Below are positions 14,912 to 23,700 of a stretch of 24,178 nucleotides of DNA, in pieces. Source of the DNA: Bacteroidota bacterium (GTDB lineage: Bacteria > Bacteroidota > Bacteroidia > Chitinophagales > Chitinophagaceae). The position numbers and the translations under genes are program-made. The notes beneath the pieces were generated by a model. It was not told where the DNA came from, made no database searches, and saw only the letters and a program-made list of their open reading frames with translations. Each line of letters begins with the position of its first letter. Position 1 is the stretch's first letter. The stretch lies in contig JAEZDC010000063.1 in assembly GCA_023429825.1 (NCBI GenBank), positions 1 through 24,178 on the forward strand, read 5' to 3'.

Positions 14912-17710
14912 ATGAAAAAACTGATACTAATTCAATGCCTACTGATAGTTTACTTTGGCGTGGTAGCTCAAACAAAGAGCGGTAGCAAGATCCCTACTGA
15001 TCCACAAGTAAAGATCGGTACACTTTCTAATGGCCTTAAGTATTACATACGTCACAATGAAGAGCCTAAGAACAGGGCTGAATTGCGTTTAGTGGTGAAA
15101 GCAGGTTCGATCCTGGAAAATGAAAAGCAGTTAGGTCTGGCTCACTTTGCCGAACACATGGCGTTCAATGGCACAAAGAATTTTAGAAAGCAGGAGTTGG
15201 TTGATTTCCTTGAAAAAAGCGGTGTGAATTTCGGAGCCGATCTTAATGCTTATACAAGCTTTGATGAAACCGTTTACGAATTACAGTTACCTACTGACAG
15301 TGCTAATGTTTTTAAAAAAGGTTTCCAGATACTCGAAGACTGGGCCCATAATGTAAGTTTCAATAATGAAGAGATCGATAAAGAAAGAGGGGTTGTTATT
15401 GAAGAATGGAGGCTTGGACGTGGTGCCGATGCAAGGTTGAGAGATAAATATTTTCCCTTATTACTGAAAGGCTCACAATATGCTAAAAGAATTCCTATTG
15501 GCACTAAAGAAAACCTGGAAAGCTTTAAATACGAAACTTTAAAGCAATTTTATAAAGATTGGTACAGACCTGACCTGCAAGCTGTGGTGGTAGTAGGTGA
15601 TTTTGATGTTAATGAAGTAGAGGCTTTGGTAAAGAAACATTTTGCTTCTATTCCTAAGGCAGCTAATCCAAAACCTAGGACGAAGTTTCTCATTCCCGAC
15701 AACAAAGAAACAAACATTGCTATCTTAACTGATCCCGAACAACAATATAATGTGCTGCAGGTATTTTATAAGCTACCTGCAATACCAGAAGCTGTTACTG
15801 ATGTAGAATATCGTTCAATGCTGGTAAGAAATATGTTCAATGCAATGATCGGCCAGCGATTAGAAGAACTGATTCAGAAAGGAACTGCACCTTTCGTTTT
15901 TGCAAATACCAACTACGGCAGACTGATCTCTAACAAAGATGCGTTCACTTTAGTAGCAGTCACACAAGAGGCTAGCCAAATGGATGAAGCGTTAAGCGCC
16001 CTACTTCGTGAAAATGAAAGAATCCTTCAATTCGGCTTTACTCCAGGGGAGTTGGAACGAGCGAAAGCCGCTATGCTAACAGGAATTGAAAATGCTTATA
16101 ATGAAAGAGAGAAAACAAACTCTGCTGCTTTTGTTGGCGAGTACGTTCGCAATTTTCTCGATAATGAACCAATCCCGGGTGTAGCTTATGAATTTGAGTT
16201 GTATAAGAAATATCTTCCCACTGTTACGTTAACTGAAGTAAATGCCCTGATCTCCCAATGGATGAAGCCTACTGATAGAACAGTCGTGATCATGTCGCCA
16301 GAAAGTCAAAAAGAAAAGCTACCTAAAGAGAGCGAGGTGTTAGCGTCGTTGAATAAGAAGTTTACTGACCTTACTGCATATGAAGACAAGACTGTAAAAG
16401 AGCCTTTGCTGGCTAAGCTTCCTCCTGCAGGGAAAGTGCGGAATCAAACTTCAAATGATAAATTAGGAACAACTTTTCTGGAATTATCAAATGGTGCAAA
16501 AGTTATTCTCAAGCCTACCACCTTCAAGAATGATGAAATATTAATATCAGCAATCAGCAAGGGCGGGAACTCATTATATGATGACAATGATTACCCATCC
16601 GCGATCAATTCATCGATAGCCGTAGTGTATGGAGGCGTTGGAAATTTTGATATGATGTCTTTACAAAAAGAGCTTTCAGGTAAAAATGTATATATCGCTC
16701 CTTCTGTCAGCACTTTCACTGAAGGGTTGACTGGAAGTTCATCTCCCAAAGACATTGAAACCGCTATGAAGTTGATCCACCTTTATTTTACAGCACCAAG
16801 GAAAGATTCTGTTGTATCCAAAGTTGTTTTGCAGCAATTAGCAGCATCGCTTGCTAACAAGGATAAAGATCCTAACTCTGTTTTCATGGATACTGTTAGC
16901 TATGTAATGGGGAATTATCATCCAAGAAGAAAGCCTTTAACCATGGCGACATTACAACAAATAGATTTTGATAAAGCCTACGATATATACAAACAGCGTT
17001 TTGCTAATGCCGGTGATTTTACTTTCACGTTCGTGGGCAATTTCAAAACAGAAGATATGATCCCGTTAGTAGAGCAGTCCATCGGCTCTTTACCATCTGC
17101 ATCCGGTCAAAATGAATCGTGGAAGGATATTGGCGTTCGATATCCCAAAGGAAAAGTTGAGCGTGTAGTAAGAAAGGGCCAGGAGAACAAAGCGTCTGTT
17201 CGTTTATATTTTACAGGAACTACAAGTTATAGCGAGTTAGAAGACGTTCAAATGGATCAACTTGCCAAAGTGCTTTCTATTCGCTTAAGAGAAGTGTTGA
17301 GAGAAGACCAGGGTGGTGTATATGGTGTTGGTGTTGGAAGCAATATCAGTAGAATGCCGGGTAATGAATATTCTGTTTCTATTTCATTTAGCTGTGCACC
17401 AGAGAATGTAGAGAAACTCACCGGGCTAGTAATGGAAGAAGTTGACAAGCTAAAAGCCAATGGTGCATCTCAAACAAATATTGATAAAGTGACTGCAGAG
17501 GATGTACGTTCATTAGAAACCCAGCTTAAACAAAACCGCTACTGGCAATATAATCTTGAACAGAAATACTTACATGGTGAAGATCCGTTGACGATATTAG
17601 AAGATATGGGGAATGTAAAAAAGCTCACAGTTGAAAGAACAAAAGAGCTTGCCAACAAGTACCTCAGCATGGAGAATTTTGCGAAGATGATCTTACTTCC
17701 GGAAAAATAA
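14912..17710 (+). CDS. Exported M16 family zinc metallopeptidase
   Basis: Large two-domain inverzincin peptidase (pitrilysin/PqqL type), 932 residues. MKKLILIQCLLIVYFGVVA is a Sec signal peptide with cleavage before QTKSG, so the enzyme acts in the periplasm or at the outer membrane. The N-terminal M16 unit holds the zinc site H78-F-A-E81-H82 and the downstream pair E158/E165 in DKERGVVIEEWR; the C-terminal unit (from about 500) lacks HxxEH, as is normal for the inactive half. The segment ending in REVLREDQGGVYGVGVGS near residue 810 is the family's conserved R...Y substrate-binding region. The frame is open upstream to 14792, but the extra residues have no signal-peptide sense; start is ATG 14912 (or 14909, one codon earlier). 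An intrinsic terminator lies 20 bp after the stop. Peptide substrates unknown. Confidence 0.93.
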   Translation: MKKLILIQCLLIVYFGVVAQTKSGSKIPTDPQVKIGTLSNGLKYYIRHNEEPKNRAELRLVVKAGSILENEKQLGLAHFAEHMAFNGTKNFRKQELVDFLEKSGVNFGADLNAYTSFDETVYELQLPTDSANVFKKGFQILEDWAHNVSFNNEEIDKERGVVIEEWRLGRGADARLRDKYFPLLLKGSQYAKRIPIGTKENLESFKYETLKQFYKDWYRPDLQAVVVVGDFDVNEVEALVKKHFASIPKAANPKPRTKFLIPDNKETNIAILTDPEQQYNVLQVFYKLPAIPEAVTDVEYRSMLVRNMFNAMIGQRLEELIQKGTAPFVFANTNYGRLISNKDAFTLVAVTQEASQMDEALSALLRENERILQFGFTPGELERAKAAMLTGIENAYNEREKTNSAAFVGEYVRNFLDNEPIPGVAYEFELYKKYLPTVTLTEVNALISQWMKPTDRTVVIMSPESQKEKLPKESEVLASLNKKFTDLTAYEDKTVKEPLLAKLPPAGKVRNQTSNDKLGTTFLELSNGAKVILKPTTFKNDEILISAISKGGNSLYDDNDYPSAINSSIAVVYGGVGNFDMMSLQKELSGKNVYIAPSVSTFTEGLTGSSSPKDIETAMKLIHLYFTAPRKDSVVSKVVLQQLAASLANKDKDPNSVFMDTVSYVMGNYHPRRKPLTMATLQQIDFDKAYDIYKQRFANAGDFTFTFVGNFKTEDMIPLVEQSIGSLPSASGQNESWKDIGVRYPKGKVERVVRKGQENKASVRLYFTGTTSYSELEDVQMDQLAKVLSIRLREVLREDQGGVYGVGVGSNISRMPGNEYSVSISFSCAPENVEKLTGLVMEEVDKLKANGASQTNIDKVTAEDVRSLETQLKQNRYWQYNLEQKYLHGEDPLTILEDMGNVKKLTVERTKELANKYLSMENFAKMILLPEK

Positions 17711-17730
17711 ACCTCTTCAATCACATCTTA

Positions 17731-17758
17731 AAAGGCAGTCATGTTACTGCCTTTTTTT
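17731..17758 (+). terminator. Rho-independent terminator after the M16 peptidase gene
   Basis: AAAGGCAGT (17731-17739) pairs perfectly with ACTGCCTTT (17746-17754) across a 6-nt loop, CATGTT, and runs into seven T residues (17752-17758). A 9-bp stem followed by a U-tract, 20 bp after the stop codon, is a textbook intrinsic terminator. It separates the peptidase transcript from the downstream oxidoreductase gene. Confidence 0.92.
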
Positions 17759-17781
17759 ATTAGCTGACCTAACTGTTTCCA

Positions 17782-17796
17782 ACACCGTTGCGGTGT
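17782..17796. repeat. Short inverted repeat in the spacer before the FAD oxidoreductase gene
   Basis: ACACCG (17782-17787), TTG, CGGTGT (17791-17796) form a perfect 6-bp stem with a 3-nt loop. CAACAC occurs just before it (17780-17785) and again just after (17800-17805). There is no T-run, so it is not a terminator. The rest of the 241-bp spacer (17711-17951) holds the terminator above and an AT-rich stretch (17900-17940) likely to contain the promoter of the oxidoreductase gene, although I found no perfect TAnnTTTG there. It could be a decayed dispersed element. Confidence 0.4.
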
Positions 17797-17951
17797 ATGC
17801 AACACTACTTCAGCATGACACGGATACTTCGAACCCGCTCATTTAATTCTAACAGCACCAGGATCATAAGTATCGGTACAAAAACTCATCTCATCTTATA
17901 ACGGATAATTAATTAATATAAAATATCATTTCCTATATCTTGCAGCACTCT

Positions 17952-19427
17952 ATGAGCATTCAGAAGAAGATCGCGATTATTGGAGCTGGACCTGCAGGTT
18001 TAACAGCCGCTTACCTCTTGGGAAAAGCAGGGCAACAAGTAACGGTTTTTGAAGCTCATGATACTTATGTAGGGGGCATCTCCAGGACGGAAAGTTATAA
18101 AGGTTATCATTTTGATATTGGCGGGCATCGGTTTTTTAGCAAGAGTAAAGAAGTAGAAGATTTCTGGACTGAAATATTGGGTGATGACATGCTTGAACGT
18201 CCACGAAGCTCCAGTATATATTACAACCGGAATTTTTTTTCATATCCGCTCGTTGCATCAGAAGCTTTACAAAAGCTAGGGATATTTCAATCTGCTTTAT
18301 GTGTGATGAGTTATTTAAAGGCAAGATTGTTCCCAATCAAAAATCCCGTGAATTTTGAGCAATGGGTTAGCAACGAATTTGGCGAAAGATTGTATCGCAC
18401 TTTTTTTAAGACATACACTGAAAAAGTATGGGGTATTCCCTGCAGCGAAATATCTGCAGACTGGGCTGCACAAAGAATCAAAGGACTATCATTAAGTAGT
18501 GCCATATTCAACGCTTTATTCCCTCATAAAAATCTTCGGAAAGATAAACTGATCAAAACGCTTATCGATTCTTTTCGTTATCCCAAACATGGCCCGGGCC
18601 AAATGTGGGAGGTTTGCAGGGATAAAGCTGTGGCTATGGGAGTTAAAATTGCTATGGGACAAAAGGTTTCTGCAATTGAGCTGGAAGATGACAAATGGAA
18701 TGTGGAGGCAAATGAAATAGTGTACGAAGGATTTAATGAAGTGATATCATCTGCACCAATAAAAGAATTGCTTCCGGCACTTTCTCCGCAGTTACCTGCA
18801 GAAGCATATTTATCTGTTAAGCAATTATCCTATAGAGATTTCTTAACCGTGGTACTCATCACAAAAGATCAAAAGATCTTTACGGAAAATTGGATCTACA
18901 TTCATGACCCCTCTGTTAAGGTGGGAAGAATTCAAAACTTCAAATCATGGAGCCCTTACATGGTACCGGATGATTCGATGGCTTGTTATGGCCTCGAATA
19001 TTTCTGTTTTGAGGGTGATGGCATGTGGACTGCCACTGATGAAGAACTACTGCAATTAGGCAAAACTGAAATTGAAAAGATTGGTATTGCAAAAGCAACG
19101 GATATAGTGGATGGGTATGTTGTTCGTCAACCTAAAGCTTACCCGGTGTATGATGCAGCATACAAAATGCATATTGATAAATTGAAATCTGCACTTTCAA
19201 GCTACCCGGGATTGCAATTAGTGGGAAGAAATGGTATGCACAAATACAACAACCAGGATCATAGTATGATGACTGCAATGCTGGCAGTAAAAAATATTTT
19301 AGCCGGCGAGCAATTGTTTGATCTGTGGCTGGTGAACGGCGATGCCGAATACCATGAGGAAGGAGAAAGAAGCGCTGAAGAAGGCGGCAGAGCTATCCCT
19401 AAGCCACTGACTTTGCAGGAAGCGTAG
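17952..19427 (+). CDS. FAD-dependent oxidoreductase, amine oxidase / protoporphyrinogen oxidase-like (COG1232 type)
   Basis: Flavoprotein of 491 residues. The N-terminal dinucleotide-binding fold is clear: IAIIGAGPAGLTAAYLL with GxGxxG at 11-16 and the ribose-binding Glu E35 in VTVFEAHD, followed by the GG motif GGISRT and then FDIGGHRFFSKSKEVEDFW, a signature of UDP-galactopyranose-mutase-like and HemY-like oxidoreductases. A C-terminal FAD segment GRNGMHKYNNQDHSMMTAM closes the cofactor site. The middle region is the substrate domain and is not specific enough to name a substrate. Start is the ATG at 17952; a TTG at 17940 four codons earlier is less likely. It stands alone, between the peptidase terminator and a convergent kinase gene whose end it overlaps by 29 bp. 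A role in carotenoid, haem or sugar metabolism cannot be chosen from the sequence. Confidence 0.85.
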   Translation: MSIQKKIAIIGAGPAGLTAAYLLGKAGQQVTVFEAHDTYVGGISRTESYKGYHFDIGGHRFFSKSKEVEDFWTEILGDDMLERPRSSSIYYNRNFFSYPLVASEALQKLGIFQSALCVMSYLKARLFPIKNPVNFEQWVSNEFGERLYRTFFKTYTEKVWGIPCSEISADWAAQRIKGLSLSSAIFNALFPHKNLRKDKLIKTLIDSFRYPKHGPGQMWEVCRDKAVAMGVKIAMGQKVSAIELEDDKWNVEANEIVYEGFNEVISSAPIKELLPALSPQLPAEAYLSVKQLSYRDFLTVVLITKDQKIFTENWIYIHDPSVKVGRIQNFKSWSPYMVPDDSMACYGLEYFCFEGDGMWTATDEELLQLGKTEIEKIGIAKATDIVDGYVVRQPKAYPVYDAAYKMHIDKLKSALSSYPGLQLVGRNGMHKYNNQDHSMMTAMLAVKNILAGEQLFDLWLVNGDAEYHEEGERSAEEGGRAIPKPLTLQEA

Positions 19428-20730
19428 GAGACGTTGTCATGTCTTCAAGCTTGATACGTTCAGGCAATGTCAGGATAAATGTAGAACCTTCGTTAGGCTT
19501 TCCCTCTGCAGTAATAAAGCCGTTATGCTTTTCAAGTATTTTCTTGCAAATAGATAAGCCAATTCCTGTTCCTTCGAAATCATGATAACTATGTAGTCTC
19601 TTAAAAACTACAAAAATATCATTGGCATATTTTGGATCGAAACCAATGCCATTATCCTTGAAGAAAATACGATAGTATGTATCGTTAGGCAATCTCCTGT
19701 TCAAACCAAATATCTCGGAACCAGAAACCTTCTTACCGTAGATATTTATTTCGGGACAACAATCCTGTCTATGAAACTTAAGTGAATTACTGATAAGATT
19801 TTGGAACACCTGCCGCATTTGGCTTGGAATTGCCCAGATGACCGGCAGATTATCGACTGTTATTTTAGCCTGCTTCTTTTGCATTTCAACCTCAACATCG
19901 CTTAACACTTCTTTCAGTATAGCGTTAAGATCAGTCCTTTCAAATCCATAATCGTCTTTCGTATAACGAGAGAACTTCAACAGGTCATTGATCAGTGTGT
20001 GCATACGCTCTGATGACTTCACTATCTTTTGAATATATCCCTCATAATCGGGTGGGATACTTTGACCGGCATCTCTTAAAAGTTTATCACTGAATATGAG
20101 TATCTTTCTTAAAGGCTCCTGCAGATCATGAGAAGCCACATAGGCAAAGCGATCCAGCTCTTCGATCGTAGTTTTTAATTGTTCGTTGTTTTCTATCAGT
20201 TGATAGTTGAGTTTTTTTATTTTTTGCTCAGTGAGTTTTCTTTCTTCGATTTCTTTTTGCAAGCTGCGGTTGATAGCGGATAGCTTTTTCTCTTGCTGTA
20301 ATAACTGGTGATTCTTCCTATAAAGATCTGCAAATACACTAACCTTATAACGCAGCAATTCAGGGTTAATGGGTTTATAGATATAGTCGATACCACCCAT
20401 TTTATAGCCTTCGAAAGCTTGTTCTTCTCCGTAATTGTGTGCTGTTATAAAAATGATTGGAATATGGCGCAACTTCTCTCTTTCGTAGATGAGCGTTGCA
20501 GTTTCAAACCCGTTCATATCCGGCATTTGCACATCCATCAATATCAAAGTAAAATCCCATTGCGCCAGCAATATCTTCAACGCTGCACGACCGGATAACG
20601 CCTTTACTATTGTATAGCCGTCACGTTCCAGGATGGTTTCGATAGAGAAGAGGTTATCTTCTCTATCGTCCACCACGAGGATTTTTACATTTGCCTTTTC
20701 AGGCAGTTTGTTTATTTGATTAAGATCCAT
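19399..20730 (-). CDS. Receiver-first histidine kinase (REC-coiled coil-HisKA-HATPase)
   Basis: Cytoplasmic signalling protein of 443 residues with no membrane segment. The receiver domain (about 14-135) has the acidic pair D21-D22, phospho-acceptor D66 in LILMDVQMPD, T96 and K119 in IYKP. A coiled coil (about 140-190) leads to a HisKA domain with H201 in VASHDLQEPLRK, a form common in phytochrome-like kinases, and a HATPase domain with N-box N311/N315, DNGIG at 359-363 and GTGIGLS at 387-393. All residues for autophosphorylation and for receiving phosphate are intact. It begins 20 bp after the stop of the large hybrid kinase, so the two are co-transcribed and the receiver is a likely target of that kinase. 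The last 29 bp overlap the convergent oxidoreductase gene. The signal is unknown. Confidence 0.93.
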   Translation of the reverse strand: MDLNQINKLPEKANVKILVVDDREDNLFSIETILERDGYTIVKALSGRAALKILLAQWDFTLILMDVQMPDMNGFETATLIYEREKLRHIPIIFITAHNYGEEQAFEGYKMGGIDYIYKPINPELLRYKVSVFADLYRKNHQLLQQEKKLSAINRSLQKEIEERKLTEQKIKKLNYQLIENNEQLKTTIEELDRFAYVASHDLQEPLRKILIFSDKLLRDAGQSIPPDYEGYIQKIVKSSERMHTLINDLLKFSRYTKDDYGFERTDLNAILKEVLSDVEVEMQKKQAKITVDNLPVIWAIPSQMRQVFQNLISNSLKFHRQDCCPEINIYGKKVSGSEIFGLNRRLPNDTYYRIFFKDNGIGFDPKYANDIFVVFKRLHSYHDFEGTGIGLSICKKILEKHNGFITAEGKPNEGSTFILTLPERIKLEDMTTSPTLPAKSVA

Positions 20731-20750
20731 TTAGCAGCTCCCGTCAGGTT

Positions 20751-23700
20751 TTATTTATACAACCATACTCTCATCAGGCTTAACAACTGGTCGATCTTCA
20801 CCGGCTTAGTGATATAATCGGATGCACCTGCTTCGATACATTTCTCTCTATCACCTTTCATCGCTTTCGCCGTTACCGCAATAATAGGAAGTTTACTGTT
20901 CTTATGCTCCCTCCTGATCTTCTGAGTAGTTTCATATCCGTCCATCTCAGGCATCATAATATCCATCAGCACAATATCTACTTCATCATTTTCCATCAGA
21001 ATATTGATCGCTTCCTGACCACTTTCCGCGGTGATTGCTTTAATATTATGACGCTCGAATGCAGTAGTTAACGCGAATAAGTTTCTTACATCATCATCCA
21101 CAACTAATACAGTCTTATTGGCCAATACATCTTCTCTTGTTCTTAGATTTTCGATGATCTTTCTCTTCTCTGGCATCAGTTCCTTATGATTCAGGTGGAG
21201 TTGCATCACTGTTTCTTCCAACAAGAACTCCAGCGAGTTCACACTCTTCAACAATATACGGTTTGCAAATTGCTTAAGCTGTGTTTTCTCTTTCGGAGTG
21301 AAATCTTTCGCTGAATAGATCAATACAGGTGTAAGATGAATTTTCTTAATGTTATTGATCTCAGTCACAAATTCCAATCCGCCAATATCAGGTAACATGT
21401 AGTCAACAATGATACAATCGTAAGCATGTTCACCAATTAGTTCCAATGCCTTCTTACCTGTTTCAGCAATCTCAATCTCTATCATTTCACCATTGTCCAT
21501 GATCTTGGCAATCTGTGAAGAATCCAACTCATTGTCTTCAACGATCAAAAGCTTTTTCTTCTTTCTTTCATGGAAGTCAACGATATCATTGAACAATACA
21601 GATAAAGCTTCATTCTTCAACGGCTTCAGGCTAAAGCTTCGTGCACCTCGTTGCATCGCAAGCAACCTGTTCTCTTCACCAGAGATAAGGTGCACCGGTA
21701 TATGACGAAGATTCACATCATTCTTGAAAAGATCAAGGATCTTCCATCCACTTGCATCAGGCAGCTTCACATCAAGGGTGATAGCAATTGGAGTGAACCT
21801 GTTAGTAAGATCGAACACTTCCCCAAAATGGCTTGCCACAACTACTTTCATACCCATTTCATGACCTTTCTCTATCATGATCTTCGCAAATCTCACATCA
21901 TCTTCAACTACTAATACTACCTTATCTCCTGTAGCTACGTTATTCCTGTCGTCACCTACTTCATTGATGAGTTCATTCAATCCTTCAAGATCTCTTTCAG
22001 GCAACTTAACTGTTGGTACAGATTGAATTGCTGAGGAGTCTGCAGTATCTAATTTATACTCGGTTACTGTTAAGCTACTTTGTTTTTCCTTCTTAATATT
22101 CGGATTATAGTCGATTGGCAAGTAAAGCGTGAACGTACTTCCTTTGCCTGGTTCACTTTCAAGTTCGATAGAACCACCAAGGAGTTCCGCCAGACCTCTT
22201 GAGATTGATAATCCAAGACCAGTACCGCCATACTTTCTCGAAGTAGAACCTTCTGCCTGCTGGAATGCTTCAAAGATGATGTTCTGTTTGTCTTTACTGA
22301 TACCAATTCCTGTGTCCTTGATCTCGAAAGCAACAACACGTCCCGCATTATCAAGGCTTGGATTGTCAAATTTCCAACCGCGTTTGTTGGGTTCGTAAAT
22401 ACGAAGTTTCACTTCACCTTTTTCTGTGAATTTAAACGCATTTGACAAGAGGTTCTTCAGGATCTGGTTGAGACGCTGGATATCTGTTTCCAAAGTATCC
22501 GGTAATTTGTTATCCATCTCAATTCCAAATCTCAGGTTCTTACTCTCACTCACGTGCTTGAATGTAGTTTCAACGAAGCTGGTGATCTCATTGAACTTAA
22601 CATTGATGAAATCAGTAGAGATATATCCAGACTCGATCTTACTCAAGTCAAGGATATCATTGATCAGTTGGATCAGGTCATCACCACAAGAGTGAATGGT
22701 TTTAGCGTAACGGATTTGTTTTTCGCTAAGGTTTCCTTCGTGGTTCTCATACAATTGCTGAGCGAGGATCAAGAGTGAGTTCAACGGAGTACGTAACTCA
22801 TGCGACATGTTTGCCAAGAACTCAGACTTATACTTAGAAGTAAGCTGTAACTGCTCTGCTTTTTCTTCCAGTGAACGTCTTGCTTCTTCCACCTCTTTAT
22901 TCTTCGCTTCCACCTCTTCTTTTTGTTTAACAAGAAGATGTGCTTTATCCTGCAGTTCTTCGTTCGTTCTTCTTAACTCATCGGTCAATGACTGTGACTG
23001 CTCAAGGAGTTGTTCCGTACGAGAGTTGGTTTCGATCGTATTCAATACGATACCGATTGATTCCGTCAACTGGTTCAAGAAGTCCAAGTGCGTTTCACTG
23101 AAGTGACCGAATGTAGCCAGTTCAATTACCGCCTTGATCTCTGTTTCAAACAACACCGGTAGTACGATTACCGATACCGGCGCTGCTTCACCCAGGCCTG
23201 AGTTGATCTTCAAATAATCTTTAGGAACGTTGGTCAGCAATATCCTTTCTTTTTCAACCGCACACTGTCCAACCAATCCTTGGCCTAAAGCAAACTCCTT
23301 TGTTATTGCCTGTTCTTCTCCATAAGCATAAGCGGAGAAGAGTTGTAATTTTTTGTTGTCATCATTCTCATCTTGCTCGAGAATGTAGAACATACCTTGC
23401 TGTGCATTTACCACCTGGGCAAGCTCTGAAAGGATACGTCTTGTTACCGTAGTAAGATCCTTCTGACCTTGCAACATCTGCGTGAACTTCGCAAGGTTGG
23501 ATTTCAACCAGTCTTGTTCCTGGTTACGTAAGGTTGTTTCTCTCAGGTTAGCGATCATCTGGTTGATGGTATCTTTCAACTCTTCCACCTCACCTTTCGC
23601 TTCTACCCTGATCAACTGTGTAAGGTCACCTTTTGTTACCGCTGATGCTACCTCTGAGATCGCACGTACCTGCGTAGTTAGATTTTGAGCAAGCTGGTTT

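Noticed and set aside
17940..17951. TTG start four codons upstream of the FAD oxidoreductase ATG
   Set aside because: The ATG at 17952 directly precedes the dinucleotide-binding fold and is a stronger start codon.
22070..22369. 99-codon open frame on the same strand inside the hybrid kinase gene
   Set aside because: It is an out-of-frame shadow of the HATPase-coding region, rich in Ser and Arg, with no recognisable domain.
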